Below, one piece after another: positions 26,264 to 35,607 of a stretch of 64,000 nucleotides of DNA. The DNA is from Roseivirga seohaensis (lineage in GTDB: Bacteria > Bacteroidota > Bacteroidia > Cytophagales > Cyclobacteriaceae). Numbering within the stretch: position 1 is the stretch's first letter; every line of letters starts with the position of its first letter. The notes below the pieces were generated by a model, which was not told where the DNA came from, made no database searches, and was given only the letters and a program-made list of their open reading frames with translations. The translations under genes were made by a program, and so were the position numbers. Location: positions 124,001 to 188,000 of the forward strand of contig NZ_LRPB01000023.1 of assembly GCF_001592945.1 (NCBI RefSeq), in the 5' to 3' direction.

Positions 26264-27445
26264 TTGATTGAAGCACTGCTAACACCTGAGGTTCAAAAGT
26301 TTATTCGGGATCATGAAAACGATGATCCCGCTACTTTGATGCTTCGGGCAAAACAGTATGCTGATATTCCTTTGAAAGAGGTGGTTGAACAGATTCAATC
26401 TAGAAAAAAAGCGAAAACTAAATTACCCACTTGGCACCGGGCAACCAATCTAATTTATCCTCCACCACTTAGCTTAGAGCAGTCATCTTCTGCCCTTACT
26501 GCTGAATACAAAGCCTCATTGTTCTCGGGTGGAAAATTCGTAGACCTGACTGGCGGAATGGGCATCGATTTTTCCTTCCTTTCAAAGTCTTTCAAAAATG
26601 GTTTTTATGTAGAAAGGCAAACCAACTTGGTGAAAATAGCGCGGCATAACATGAAATGCTTGGGCTTAACATCTGCTGAGTTTCACCCTACCGAGGCCGA
26701 GGATTTCCTAAACAAAACTTCCGAAAAATTCGATCTTATTTTTCTGGATCCGGCCCGAAGGGGAAACCACGACCAAAAGGTTTTTAGAATTGAAGACTGT
26801 GAGCCCAATGTGCTCTCATTGCTTCCGTTAATGAAAGCCAAAGGCAGGTCAATACTAATGAAGACTTCACCGCTATTAGATATTAAAGGCGCTATAAAAG
26901 ATTTAGGAGGAGCTACCGAAGTACACGTTGTGGCGATAAACAATGAGGTGAAAGAACTCCTTTTTATTATTGATGATAAAGCCAGCGAAAATCCAATCAT
27001 TAAGGCCATTGACTTGGCAAATACCGAAGTAGGATTTGAGTTCAATTATGAAGAAGAGCAGAGCGTTCACTTGGCTCATGGAAGTATTGATAGTTACTTA
27101 TACGAGCCCAATGTGTCCATTTTGAAAGCTGGGGCTTTTAAAAGTATTGCTGCTAGGCTCGGTTTAACAAAGCTACATGTGAATTCGCATTTGTACACTT
27201 CTAAAACACTGGTTGCCAATTTTCCAGGTAGAAGCTTTAAGGCGATTGCTGAAATTAGCCTCAGCAAAAAAGAATTGCGCAAAGCCATACCCAATATGAA
27301 AACGAATATCACCGTTCGGAACTACCCCATGACGGTGGAGCAAATGAGAAAGAAAACTGGGCTGAAAGACGGTGGAGATTTCTACATTTTTGCCACTACA
27401 GACCAAAGCGGTAAAAAACTGGTGTTGTGTGAGAAAGCACAATAA
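26264..27445 (+). CDS. Class I SAM-dependent methyltransferase with THUMP-like C-terminal domain
   Basis: The protein is 393 residues. The centre holds a Rossmann methyltransferase: VDLTGGMGIDFSFLSK (SAM loop, near residue 93) and a catalytic-type segment IFLDPARRGNHDQKVFRI (near 160). The C-terminus (about 310-393) matches the THUMP-like domain (FPGRSFKAIAEISLSKKELR and VRNYPMTVEQMRKKTGLKDG). An RNA substrate is likely but not identified. The start codon is TTG, 3 bp after asd; the first ATG would remove 24 residues, so the TTG start is preferred though not certain. Confidence 0.82.
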   Translation: MIEALLTPEVQKFIRDHENDDPATLMLRAKQYADIPLKEVVEQIQSRKKAKTKLPTWHRATNLIYPPPLSLEQSSSALTAEYKASLFSGGKFVDLTGGMGIDFSFLSKSFKNGFYVERQTNLVKIARHNMKCLGLTSAEFHPTEAEDFLNKTSEKFDLIFLDPARRGNHDQKVFRIEDCEPNVLSLLPLMKAKGRSILMKTSPLLDIKGAIKDLGGATEVHVVAINNEVKELLFIIDDKASENPIIKAIDLANTEVGFEFNYEEEQSVHLAHGSIDSYLYEPNVSILKAGAFKSIAARLGLTKLHVNSHLYTSKTLVANFPGRSFKAIAEISLSKKELRKAIPNMKTNITVRNYPMTVEQMRKKTGLKDGGDFYIFATTDQSGKKLVLCEKAQ

Positions 27446-27480
27446 AACAACTTTCCTTAAAATTTGAACCTTTTGGAAAG

Positions 27481-27660
27481 TTAGTAGCTATAAAACAGGA
27501 GGTAAATTAAGCCAAGAACCACCAGCGGAATTCCATAGTATTTTAGCACAAGCAATCGGTTTTGTTTGCTCATCCACCAAAGCATACGCCAAGGAGAATA
27601 CAGGCCAATCATCACAGCTAATGCGGCAGTACCAATCAGAAACTTAAGGGTTACTTCCAT
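27481..27660 (-). CDS. Small two-helix membrane protein, 59 residues
   Basis: ATG at 27660 opens a 59-residue frame ending in TAA. The sequence has two hydrophobic helices (residues 7-21 and 43-57, the second containing IPLVVLGLIYLLFY) around a loop YSPWRMLWWMSKQNR rich in Trp and basic residues. Codon use matches neighbouring genes. It resembles small conserved Bacteroidota membrane proteins of unknown role. It follows the infB terminator on the same strand and is tail-to-tail with the methyltransferase gene (35 bp). Confidence 0.65.
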   Translation of the reverse strand: MEVTLKFLIGTAALAVMIGLYSPWRMLWWMSKQNRLLVLKYYGIPLVVLGLIYLLFYSY

Positions 27661-27681
27661 ACCAAAAGAAAACTAATTTCA

Positions 27682-27717
27682 TTAAAAAAGCCATTCCGAT
27701 TTCTCAGAATGGCTTTT
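27682..27717 (-). terminator. Terminator of rimP-nusA-infB operon
   Basis: An 11-bp stem, AAAAGCCATTC (27686-27696) with GAATGGCTTTT (27707-27717), with a 10-base loop; on the minus strand it is followed by TTTTTTAAT. Confidence 0.85.
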
Positions 27718-27737
27718 CAATTTATGTTTTAGAGCAC

Positions 27738-30593
27738 TTAAAGTGTTCTTTTTACTTCTTGAATCTCGAAACCTTCGATTACGTCTCCAACCTTAATGTC
27801 GTTAAATCCTTTAATGCTTAAACCACATTCATAACCAAATTTAACTTCAGACACATCATCTTTGAAACGTTTCAACTGACCGATGTTACCGGTGTAGGTT
27901 ACAATACCATCTCGAATCACTCGGATTTGATTGTTTCTCTTCACGAAACCATCTAACACGAAACAACCTGCAACAGTACCCACTTTAGAGATTTTGAAAA
28001 CTTCTCTTACTTCGATGTTACCTGTAATTACTTCTTTCTCGGTTGGCTCTAGTAAACCTTCCATTGCATCTTTGATTTCGTTAATCGCATCGTAGATGAT
28101 AGAGTAAAGTCTGATTTCGATTTCTTCGTTTTCAGCAATTCTTCTAGCACCGCTAGATGGCCTTACTTGGAAACCTATGATTACCGCATCAGAAGCAGAG
28201 GCAAGCAATACATCCGATTCGGAAATTTGACCTACCCCTTTATGGATAATATTTACTTGAACTTCTTCAGTAGAAAGTTTCAATAATGAATCACCTAAGG
28301 CTTCTATAGAACCATCCACGTCACCCTTAATGATTACGTTAAGTTCTTTAAAGTTACCTACGGCTAATCGTCTACCGATCTCGTCTAGAGTAATATGTTT
28401 CTTAGTTCTTACACTTTGCTCACGTAGAATCTGCTCACGTTTGTTTGCGATTTCTCTCGCTTCACGCTCAGAGTTCATCACATTAAAGCGGTCACCTGCT
28501 TGTGGAGCTCCATCTAGACCTAGCATTTGCACAGGAGTAGACGGCCCAACTTCTTTTAGCTTGTTTCCTCTGTAATCGAACATGGCTTTTACCTTACCGT
28601 AATGTGGCCCAGCCAAAAGTACATCTCCAATTTTAAGGGTACCTCCTTGAACCATAAGAGTAGTTAAGTAACCTCTACCTTTATCGAGAGAAGCTTCTAC
28701 TACTGTACCTACTGCGTTCTTTTCTGGGTTTGCTTTTAACTCAAGCAATTCCGCTTCGAGCAACACTTTTTCCAATAGCTCTTCCACACCTTGACCGGTT
28801 TTGGCAGAAACTTCTTGGCACTGATATTTACCACCCCAATCTTCAACCAAGATATTCATTTGAGAAAGTTCTTCTCTAATCTTGTCTGGGTTAGCATTTG
28901 GCTTATCAACTTTGTTTATCGCAATTACTATTGGCACTTCAGCCACTTGAGCATGGTTAATTGCCTCTTTTGTTTGCGGCATCACGTTATCGTCAGCCGC
29001 AACCACAATAATTACTACGTCAGTAATTTTAGCACCACGGGCTCTCATGGCCGTAAAGGCTTCGTGACCAGGAGTATCAAGGAAAGCGATTTTCTTACCT
29101 TCCTTAGTGGTTACGTCATACGCACCAATGTGCTGGGTAATTCCCCCGGCTTCACCTTCGGTTACTTTAGAGTCTCGAATGTAATCTAGTAATGAAGTTT
29201 TACCGTGATCTACGTGCCCCATGATGGTTACAATTGGAGCTCTATCTAGTAGATCTTCTGCTTCATCAGTTTCTTCTACAATTTCAACGTCTTCATCAGC
29301 GGTAGTAAAGCTTACATCAAAACCGAATTCATCGGCAATAATGGTTATTGCTTCGGCATCCAAGCGTTGGTTAATTGAAACGAACATTCCCAAACTCATA
29401 CAGGTTGAGATTACTTCGTTTACAGTAACATTCATTAAAGAAGCCAAATCACTCGCAGAAATAAACTCTGTTACTTTAAGTACTCTTGACTCTTCGTGCT
29501 CTTGAAGCATTCTTTCTTCGGCAGCTTCAGCGGCAGCACTTCTCTTTTCCTTACGGTATTTAGATCGGCCTTTTCCGCCACCTTTTCCGCCACTTAAGCG
29601 GGCAAGAGTTTCCTTGATTTGATCTTGTATTTGCTTATCTGTAAGTTCTTCTTTCGGAACTCTCTTTCTAGAATCTGCACCTCCACCTCTTTGTGGTGGT
29701 CTTCTATCTCCTCCTCCAGCTGCAGCACCACCTCTATTAGGGTGTTCAGGTTTAGATTGAATTCTTTTTCTAGGACGTTTCTTCTTATCGGCCGCAGACT
29801 GATTATTGCCCTTGTTTTGATCTTGCTTAGGTTTCTCCTTCTTAGTAGGTAATTCTATTTTGCCAAGAACCTTTAATCCACTAAGCGAATCAGCTTTTGC
29901 TTTAATCGTTTCGCTTTCAACTGGAGTTGGTGCAACGGGTGCCGCTGGCTTAGGCTCTTCTGGTTTTTTCTCTTCTACCTTGGCTTTAGCTTCTGGTTTT
30001 TTCTTAGGTTCAAGGTCGATTTTCCCCAATACTTTAAAGGTATGAGGTTTGTTCTCTTTCACCTCTTTCTTAGGTTCTTCTACTTTTTTCTCAACCTTAG
30101 GCGTTTCCTTTACAGGCGCTGCTTCTTCCTTAGCAGGACTAACCTCTTCCTTAACAGGATCAGGTTTTGGTTGTTCTTTTTCAACTTTCGGAGTTTCCTT
30201 AACCTCTTTTGGTGCCTCAGCTGCAGGCGCTGGTTTTGGTTCTTCCTTCTTTAAAACCTTTTCGCTGCTTACGTTCTTTATAAGCACCTCTTTTTCTTCA
30301 GGTTCTGGCTCTTCAATCTTTTTAGGAGCAACTGAAGGAGTAGGCTCAGGTTTTGAAACCGGCTTTTCTTCGGTATGCTTATTACCGATAGTTAGATGAG
30401 AAGCCTCCTCTTTTTCAGAAGCTGATGCAGCAAATTCTTTGGCAAGCATACTGTACTGCTCGCCAGTGATTTTCGCGTTTGGACTGCTGTCAACATCAAA
30501 TCCTTTAGAGGAAAGGAAGTCTACTATGGTACTACGACCAACGTTTAGTTTCCTCGCCACTTGGCTAAATCTCATCGTTCTTTCTTCTGCCAT
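27738..30593 (-). CDS. infB: Translation initiation factor IF-2
   Basis: IF-2 is the GTPase that places initiator tRNA on the 30S subunit and promotes subunit joining. The layout is an IF2_N helical domain (1-55, [19 protein letters not shown]), then a long Lys/Glu/Pro/Ala linker (about 60-370) with near-repeats such as [13 protein letters not shown] and [13 protein letters not shown] second N-domain (about 375-430) precedes the G domain with [12 protein letters not shown] (near 457), DTPGHEAF and NKVD, and C-terminal domains II-IV follow. The ATG at 30593 is chosen; a TTG two codons upstream also fits the frame. It is last in the operon and ends before the terminator at 27682. Confidence 0.97.
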   Translation of the reverse strand: MAEERTMRFSQVARKLNVGRSTIVDFLSSKGFDVDSSPNAKITGEQYSMLAKEFAASASEKEEASHLTIGNKHTEEKPVSKPEPTPSVAPKKIEEPEPEEKEVLIKNVSSEKVLKKEEPKPAPAAEAPKEVKETPKVEKEQPKPDPVKEEVSPAKEEAAPVKETPKVEKKVEEPKKEVKENKPHTFKVLGKIDLEPKKKPEAKAKVEEKKPEEPKPAAPVAPTPVESETIKAKADSLSGLKVLGKIELPTKKEKPKQDQNKGNNQSAADKKKRPRKRIQSKPEHPNRGGAAAGGGDRRPPQRGGGADSRKRVPKEELTDKQIQDQIKETLARLSGGKGGGKGRSKYRKEKRSAAAEAAEERMLQEHEESRVLKVTEFISASDLASLMNVTVNEVISTCMSLGMFVSINQRLDAEAITIIADEFGFDVSFTTADEDVEIVEETDEAEDLLDRAPIVTIMGHVDHGKTSLLDYIRDSKVTEGEAGGITQHIGAYDVTTKEGKKIAFLDTPGHEAFTAMRARGAKITDVVIIVVAADDNVMPQTKEAINHAQVAEVPIVIAINKVDKPNANPDKIREELSQMNILVEDWGGKYQCQEVSAKTGQGVEELLEKVLLEAELLELKANPEKNAVGTVVEASLDKGRGYLTTLMVQGGTLKIGDVLLAGPHYGKVKAMFDYRGNKLKEVGPSTPVQMLGLDGAPQAGDRFNVMNSEREAREIANKREQILREQSVRTKKHITLDEIGRRLAVGNFKELNVIIKGDVDGSIEALGDSLLKLSTEEVQVNIIHKGVGQISESDVLLASASDAVIIGFQVRPSSGARRIAENEEIEIRLYSIIYDAINEIKDAMEGLLEPTEKEVITGNIEVREVFKISKVGTVAGCFVLDGFVKRNNQIRVIRDGIVTYTGNIGQLKRFKDDVSEVKFGYECGLSIKGFNDIKVGDVIEGFEIQEVKRTL

Positions 30594-30629
30594 ACTCAAA
30601 TATCCCTTTTTTTAAGCGTTTAAAAAATC

Positions 30630-31877
30630 TCAGTCCTTATCAAATTCTTGCGAAAGGATACCAAAAACGTGCTTTACTGTTTCTTCCTCTAACTCTGTTC
30701 TTCTCACAATATCATCTTGAGAAAGAGCAAGCACACTCTTTGCGGTATCTAGACCGATTTTCTTTAACTCATCAATAATCCAACTGTCGATTTCATCAGA
30801 AAACTCATCCAAATCAACATCTTCTTCTTCTAGTTCAGATAGTTCTCTGAACACATCTATTTCTAACCCAACTAGCTTAGACGCTAGCTTTATATTCTGT
30901 CCGCCTTTACCAATGGCCAATGAAACTTGGTCTGGTTTAAGGAAAACTGAAACTCTACCATCTTCTTCCCGAATTTTCATGCTAGTAATTTTAGCAGGAC
31001 TCAATGCTCGGGCGATATACAACTCGATGTTGTCGGTAAAGTTGATTACATCTATATTTTCATTCTGAAGCTCACGTACGATAGAATGGATTCTAGACCC
31101 TTTCATACCAACGCAAGCGCCTACTGGATCAATACGATCATCGTAAGACTCAACAGCTACCTTGGCTCTTTCGCCTGGCTCGCGAACTACCTTCTTAATG
31201 GTAATTAGACCATCGTAAACTTCTGGCACTTCGTTCTCGAAAAGTCTTTCCAAGAATTCGCCTGAAGTTCTTGAAAGAATAATTTTAGGGTTGCCATTAA
31301 CCATGTCTACACGATCGATAATCGCACGTACAGAATCTCCTTTACGGAAACGATCTTTTGGTATTTGTTCTGCCTTTGGGAGCGAAATTTCATTCCCTTC
31401 GGCATCTATAAGCAACACTTCTCTACCCAAAATCTGATATACCTCAGCGGTAATCATTTCGCCTACTAAGTCTTTATATTTCTGATAAAGAATATCCTTC
31501 TCTAAATCCTTAATCCTTTGAATCAATGTCTGACGAGCAGTCATTACGGCTCTACGTCCAAAGTCTAGTAATTTAATTTCCTCAGAAACCTCCTCACCTA
31601 CTTCAAAATCAGGTTCAATCTTACGTGCTTCCGAAAGGCTTATCTTGTCATAGTCCCAAATATCTTCAGAGTTATCGTCAACAATTTCTCTAAAGCGCCA
31701 AATTTCCAAGTCACCTTTATCGGCATTAATGATAATATCAAAGTTATCATCAACCTCGTACTTTTTCCTGATCATGGTTCTGAAAACATCTTCCAGAATT
31801 CTGATCATGGTTGGTCTGTCGACATTTTTATTTTTCGCAAACTCTGCTAATGATTCGATTAATATTGAACTGTCCAT
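30630..31877 (-). CDS. nusA: Transcription termination/antitermination protein NusA
   Basis: NusA (415 residues) binds RNA polymerase and controls pausing, termination and antitermination. An N-terminal polymerase-binding domain (1-125) is followed by an S1 domain (about 130-200) and two KH domains with ACVGMKGSRIHSIVRELQNE (near 245) and SLAIGKGGQNIKLASKLVG (near 315). A short acidic C-terminal region contains one helical HhH-like unit; the long acidic repeats of E. coli NusA are absent, as usual in this phylum. The gene starts 5 bp after rimP ends and is followed by infB. Confidence 0.96.
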   Translation of the reverse strand: MDSSILIESLAEFAKNKNVDRPTMIRILEDVFRTMIRKKYEVDDNFDIIINADKGDLEIWRFREIVDDNSEDIWDYDKISLSEARKIEPDFEVGEEVSEEIKLLDFGRRAVMTARQTLIQRIKDLEKDILYQKYKDLVGEMITAEVYQILGREVLLIDAEGNEISLPKAEQIPKDRFRKGDSVRAIIDRVDMVNGNPKIILSRTSGEFLERLFENEVPEVYDGLITIKKVVREPGERAKVAVESYDDRIDPVGACVGMKGSRIHSIVRELQNENIDVINFTDNIELYIARALSPAKITSMKIREEDGRVSVFLKPDQVSLAIGKGGQNIKLASKLVGLEIDVFRELSELEEEDVDLDEFSDEIDSWIIDELKKIGLDTAKSVLALSQDDIVRRTELEEETVKHVFGILSQEFDKD

Positions 31878-31882
31878 TCTGA

Positions 31883-32350
31883 TTACTTAAATGACACTAA
31901 TACATTCGCTTTTTCGATAGTATCGAAATTGATTTCCACCAATTCAGAACCTATTTTCTTTTTCTCTTTTACTTCTTTTTCAAACTTAATGGTATTCTCG
32001 CAAACCTCTATGAGTTTTCCTTTTACAATTGAGCTATCCGTCAAAACTAACTTTAGCTCTCTGCCCACATTTTTCTGATACTGTCTTTTCAACTTCAACG
32101 GATGATCAAGACCAGGCGATGAAACTTCTAAAATATATGGATCATCCATGATGGCCTCAGCCTCCATTTCGTTACTGATGGCTCGGCTTAAATCTGCACA
32201 ATCGTCAATGTTGAAACCGCTGTCGCTATCTAAAAGCACCAAAATTTTGGTCTTTCCGCTAACGCCTTTCACAATCACATCTACGATAAAGTAGGATTCA
32301 TCCTTCAGGCTACTTAAAGCCACCTTCTCTACAAAATCCTTTAAATCCAT
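31883..32350 (-). CDS. rimP: Ribosome maturation factor RimP
   Basis: RimP (155 residues) assists 30S maturation. It has the alpha/beta N-terminal domain (DADSGF-type segment LDSDSGFNIDDCADLSRAI, residues 41-59; SSPGLDHPLKLKRQYQKNVG near 80) and a C-terminal SH3-like beta barrel. It is the first gene of rimP-nusA-infB. The ATG at 32350 follows a leader of about 60 bases that holds a strong hairpin. Confidence 0.93.
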   Translation of the reverse strand: MDLKDFVEKVALSSLKDESYFIVDVIVKGVSGKTKILVLLDSDSGFNIDDCADLSRAISNEMEAEAIMDDPYILEVSSPGLDHPLKLKRQYQKNVGRELKLVLTDSSIVKGKLIEVCENTIKFEKEVKEKKKIGSELVEINFDTIEKANVLVSFK

Positions 32351-32371
32351 AAACTATAATCAGAAAACAAA

Positions 32372-32392
32372 GAGGGGACTTTTGGTCCCCTC
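32372..32392 (-). promoter_or_regulatory. Hairpin in the rimP operon leader
   Basis: On the minus strand an 8-bp, GC-rich stem (GAGGGGAC with GTCCCCTC) with a short A-rich loop is followed by TTTGTTTTC and then, 22 bases from the stem, the rimP ATG. The shape is that of a weak intrinsic terminator or attenuator between promoter and first gene. Confidence 0.55.
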
Positions 32393-32415
32393 GTGGTAAA
32401 TTCCCTTAAGTGATG

Positions 32416-32446
32416 CAAAATTAATGTTTTTTTTATTCAAATCAAA
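32416..32446 (-). promoter_or_regulatory. Promoter of rimP-nusA-infB
   Basis: Minus strand: TTTG (32443-32446), exactly 19 bases, TAATTTTG (32416-32423). This is a full consensus match; transcription would begin near 32410. Confidence 0.75.
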
Positions 32447-32510
32447 TAAATGTCTGAGAGATAGATTTTAACCTAGGAGTCTATTATTTTGGCTAAAACT
32501 CAAACCAAAA

Positions 32511-33518
32511 ATGATGGTACGCCACAGATTAATTTTCTTTTTGTTGATTGCCCTATTTTGTTCAGCCTTGGCCTGTTCCGAATCAAAAAATTCAGAAAAT
32601 GAAAAACGCAATTCGAAAACACTTATTTCCGCGCCTGCCTTTAATGTAGACTCTATCTATTCATTTATTCAGAAACAAGTTGATTTTGGATCGAGAGTAC
32701 CCAATTCCGAAGCTCACAAAGCAGCTAGTGAATGGTTTGAAGAGAAATTTAGATCGTATGGCGCCAAAGTATATCTACAAGAATTTGAAGAATATACGTA
32801 CAGTGGAGTAAAAGTCAAACTCAAGAATATTGTGGCGAGCTTTAATCCAGAGAAGAAAAAACGCTTGTTATTAGCCGCACATTGGGACACTCGCCCTTTT
32901 GCGGATAATGATCCTGAGAATAAAAGGGCTCCGCTGGATGGCGCGAATGATGGAGCAAGTGGGGTTGGGGTTTTACTGGAAGTGGCCAGAGTTATTGGCT
33001 CAGTTCAAAATCCAGATGTGGGTATCGATATCATTTTGTTTGATGGTGAAGACTGGGGTGATGCTGGTGAGGACTTCGGTAGAATGAAAGGAGACAAAGA
33101 CTCATGGTGGTGTTTGGGTTCTCAATATTGGAGTAAGAAAACACATATTCCTAACTATACTGCCTATTATGGAGTTTTGCTCGACATGGTGGGCGCGAAA
33201 GATGCCTCCTTCTATTATGATGGAGTGTCGCAAGAAAATGCAGGCCGAATACTCACTCAGGTTTGGGATATCGCCAATGAATTAGGCCATCAAAAATACT
33301 TTAAACAAGAAAGTGTTTTACAAAACGGACTTATAGATGACCATGTTTACGTCAATAAATATGCACGAATTCCGATGATTGATATTATGGACTACAGAAA
33401 GGCTCAGAACAGCTTTTTCCCTGGCCACCATACCACACAAGATAATATGGAAGGAATAAGCAAAGCCACCTTACAAGCCGTAGGTGAAACTTTGCTTACT
33501 GTAATCTTTAACGAGTAA
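32511..33518 (+). CDS. Glutaminyl-peptide cyclotransferase-like M28 lipoprotein
   Basis: The protein is 335 residues with a lipobox ending at Cys22 (SALAC). It belongs to the M28 zinc-hydrolase fold in the glutaminyl-cyclase branch. Candidate zinc and catalytic residues are His in AAHWDTRPF, Asp in DGANDGASG, Glu in FDGEDWGD, Asp in LLDMVGAKD and His in FFPGHHTTQDN. Such enzymes convert N-terminal Gln to pyroglutamate. This fits the many exported proteins here with Gln after the signal peptidase site. Aminopeptidase activity is the alternative. The start may be the first or second of two adjacent ATGs. It abuts the convergent rfbA gene with no gap. Confidence 0.82.
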   Translation: MMVRHRLIFFLLIALFCSALACSESKNSENEKRNSKTLISAPAFNVDSIYSFIQKQVDFGSRVPNSEAHKAASEWFEEKFRSYGAKVYLQEFEEYTYSGVKVKLKNIVASFNPEKKKRLLLAAHWDTRPFADNDPENKRAPLDGANDGASGVGVLLEVARVIGSVQNPDVGIDIILFDGEDWGDAGEDFGRMKGDKDSWWCLGSQYWSKKTHIPNYTAYYGVLLDMVGAKDASFYYDGVSQENAGRILTQVWDIANELGHQKYFKQESVLQNGLIDDHVYVNKYARIPMIDIMDYRKAQNSFFPGHHTTQDNMEGISKATLQAVGETLLTVIFNE

Positions 33519-34379
33519 CTATTTCAACAAACTCAATAAATACTGCCCATACCCCGATTTAACCAAAGGTTTGGCTATGGCTTCCAATTGTTCTTTAGAA
33601 ATAAATTTCATTCTGTAGGCAATTTCTTCTATGCAGCTGATCTTAAAACCTTGCCTTTCTTCAATCACCTGAACAAACTGACCTGCCTGCATTAATGACT
33701 CGAAAGTACCTGTATCAAGCCAAGCAGTTCCTCTATCGAGGATACTTACTTTAAGCTCACCTTTGGCTAAATATTCTTTGTTTACATCCGTAATTTCCAG
33801 CTCTCCTCTAGGGCTTGGTTTCAAATTCTTAGCAATTTCTACTACACGGTTGTCGTAGAAATAAAGACCAGGCACTGCGTAATTCGATTTAGGCTCAGTA
33901 GGTTTTTCTTCAATGCTCAGGGCATTTTTTTCTTCATCAAACTCCACCACACCGTATCTTTCTGGGTCAGAAACGCGGTAAGCATAAACCACTCCACCTT
34001 CTACTTCAGTATTTGATTGAAGTAATTTTGGCAAGCCAGAGCCGTAAAAAATATTGTCGCCCAATACTAAGGCCACTTTATCATCTCCAATAAATTCTTC
34101 TCCAATAATAAAAGCCTGCGCCAAGCCTTCTGGGTTTTCTTGCACGGCATACTGAAAGTTGCAACCTAACTGACTTCCGTCTCCTAGCAATTTCTTGAAG
34201 AGTGCGTTATCATGAGGTGTAGTAATGATCAGAATATCTTTGATGCCTGCCATCATCAAAATAGACAACGGGTAGTAAATCATAGGCTTGTCGTACACAG
34301 GCATAAGCTGCTTACTCACCGCCAATGTTAAAGGATGCAACCTTGTTCCTGAGCCTCCTGCGAGTATAATTCCTTTCAT
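33519..34379 (-). CDS. rfbA: Glucose-1-phosphate thymidylyltransferase
   Basis: RmlA/RfbA makes dTDP-glucose from dTTP and glucose-1-phosphate, the first step to dTDP-rhamnose and related deoxysugars. The 286-residue length is standard. The nucleotide-binding loop [13 protein letters not shown] (6-18), [12 protein letters not shown], the LGDNIFYG segment near residue 110 and [17 protein letters not shown] near 220 are all present. The gene follows rfbB by 2 bp and is its partner. rfbC and rfbD are not adjacent. Confidence 0.96.
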   Translation of the reverse strand: MKGIILAGGSGTRLHPLTLAVSKQLMPVYDKPMIYYPLSILMMAGIKDILIITTPHDNALFKKLLGDGSQLGCNFQYAVQENPEGLAQAFIIGEEFIGDDKVALVLGDNIFYGSGLPKLLQSNTEVEGGVVYAYRVSDPERYGVVEFDEEKNALSIEEKPTEPKSNYAVPGLYFYDNRVVEIAKNLKPSPRGELEITDVNKEYLAKGELKVSILDRGTAWLDTGTFESLMQAGQFVQVIEERQGFKISCIEEIAYRMKFISKEQLEAIAKPLVKSGYGQYLLSLLK

Positions 34380-34381
34380 AA

Positions 34382-35431
34382 TTAGTCTTTGTACTGGTTA
34401 CTATAATATGACTGATACTGCCCTGAGGTTACATGACCCAACCATTCCTCGTTGGCCAGGTACCAATCTACGGTTTTCTCCATTCCTTCTTCAAATTGTA
34501 AGGAAGGTTCCCAACCCAATTCTTCTTTAATCTTACTGGCATCAATCGCATAGCGCATGTCATGGCCAGCCCTATCGGTTACGTAGGTAATTAACTTTTC
34601 AGAAGTACCTTCAGCCCTTCCCAATTTCTTGTCCATCACTTTACAAAGCAGCTTCACAATGTCAATGTTCTTCCATTCGTTGAAGCCCCCAATATTATAG
34701 GTTTCGCCTTCTTTTCCTTTATGGAAAATCATATCGATGGCCTTGGCATGATCTTCTACAAAAAGCCAATCTCTAATATTTTCGCCTTTACCATAAATAG
34801 GCAAGGCTTTACTGTTCTTTATATTGTTGATGCACAAAGGCAACAGCTTTTCCGGAAACTGAAAAGGACCATAATTATTGGAACAATTCGAAACCACAAT
34901 AGGCATTTTGTAAGTATTGGCATAAGCCCTCACAAAATGGTCTGAACTCGCTTTTGATGCTGAATAAGGTGATTGTGGATCGTAAGGAGTAGTCTCCAAG
35001 AAATAACCCGTTTCGCCTAATGAACCATATACCTCATCGGTAGAAACATGATAGAAAAGTTTGTTTTCGAAGTTTCCGGTCCAGGTGTTTTTGGCTGCAT
35101 TCAAAAGATTTACTGTGCCTATTACATTCGTTTTCACAAAGGCCAATGGGTCGGTAATTGAACGGTCCACATGAGATTCTGCTGCCAAGTGGATCACTGC
35201 ATCAAACTGATGTTCTTTGAAAATATCCTCCAAGAAATCAGCATCATTAATATCTCCTTTTATAAAGGTGTAATTAGCCTCTTCTTCGATATCCTTCAGG
35301 TTTTCGAGGTTACCAGCATAGGTAAGGGCATCTAAATTATAAATGGAATAATTGGGGTACTTCTTTACAAAAAGCCTTACCAAATGGCTCCCAATAAAGC
35401 CTGCTCCGCCTGTTATTAAAATCTTATTCAT
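34382..35431 (-). CDS. rfbB: dTDP-glucose 4,6-dehydratase
   Basis: RmlB/RfbB converts dTDP-glucose to dTDP-4-keto-6-deoxyglucose. Visible are the NAD loop [15 protein letters not shown] (7-21), the HVSTDEVYG segment and the catalytic [11 protein letters not shown]. The start at ATG 35431 gives MNKILITGG, the family norm. Longer readings (ATG 35449 or TTG 35455) would start at or upstream of the predicted transcription start set by the -7 box at 35453-35460, so the shorter form is favoured. Cotranscribed with rfbA. Confidence 0.93.
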   Translation of the reverse strand: MNKILITGGAGFIGSHLVRLFVKKYPNYSIYNLDALTYAGNLENLKDIEEEANYTFIKGDINDADFLEDIFKEHQFDAVIHLAAESHVDRSITDPLAFVKTNVIGTVNLLNAAKNTWTGNFENKLFYHVSTDEVYGSLGETGYFLETTPYDPQSPYSASKASSDHFVRAYANTYKMPIVVSNCSNNYGPFQFPEKLLPLCINNIKNSKALPIYGKGENIRDWLFVEDHAKAIDMIFHKGKEGETYNIGGFNEWKNIDIVKLLCKVMDKKLGRAEGTSEKLITYVTDRAGHDMRYAIDASKIKEELGWEPSLQFEEGMEKTVDWYLANEEWLGHVTSGQYQSYYSNQYKD

Positions 35432-35441
35432 GTTTTCCGTA

Positions 35442-35460
35442 TTGAACATGTTCAAAGATA
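35442..35460 (-). promoter_or_regulatory. rfbB promoter -7 box overlapped by a 14-bp palindrome
   Basis: TATCTTTG on the minus strand (35453-35460) matches TAnnTTTG. The perfect palindrome TTGAACATGTTCAA (35442-35455) overlaps its downstream end and the expected start point. A further TTGAACAT half-site lies at 35520-35527. This looks like an operator, but the regulator is unknown. No TTTG stands at the expected -33 spacing. Confidence 0.45.
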
Positions 35461-35533
35461 ACAGATTGCACTTATTCGACAGCCTTCCTATTCAACAAGG
35501 TTTTCAACTTGACAAATTATTGAACATCAACCA

Positions 35534-35563
35534 TTGACAATCAATTTACCTAACGATCGTTTG
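35534..35563 (+). promoter_or_regulatory. Probable promoter and TetR-type operator upstream of the acyl-CoA dehydrogenase gene
   Basis: TTG (35534-35536), 19 bases, then ATCGTTTG (35556-35563), a -7 box with only the first two bases off consensus. Overlapping it is the dyad CTAACGATCGTTTG (35550-35563) with a perfect AACGATCGTT core, extended on both sides by ACC/GGT-like half-sites. The pattern resembles operators of TetR-family repressors of acyl-CoA metabolism. Confidence 0.45.
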
Positions 35564-35607
35564 TTCGGTTAATGAAATTGCGTAATTTTCAGAAAATAAT
35601 AACAACC

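Noticed and set aside
35432-35455. Longer rfbB start (ATG 35449 or TTG 35455)
   Set aside because: The family start is MNKILITGG, and the -7 box places transcription initiation at or after these codons.
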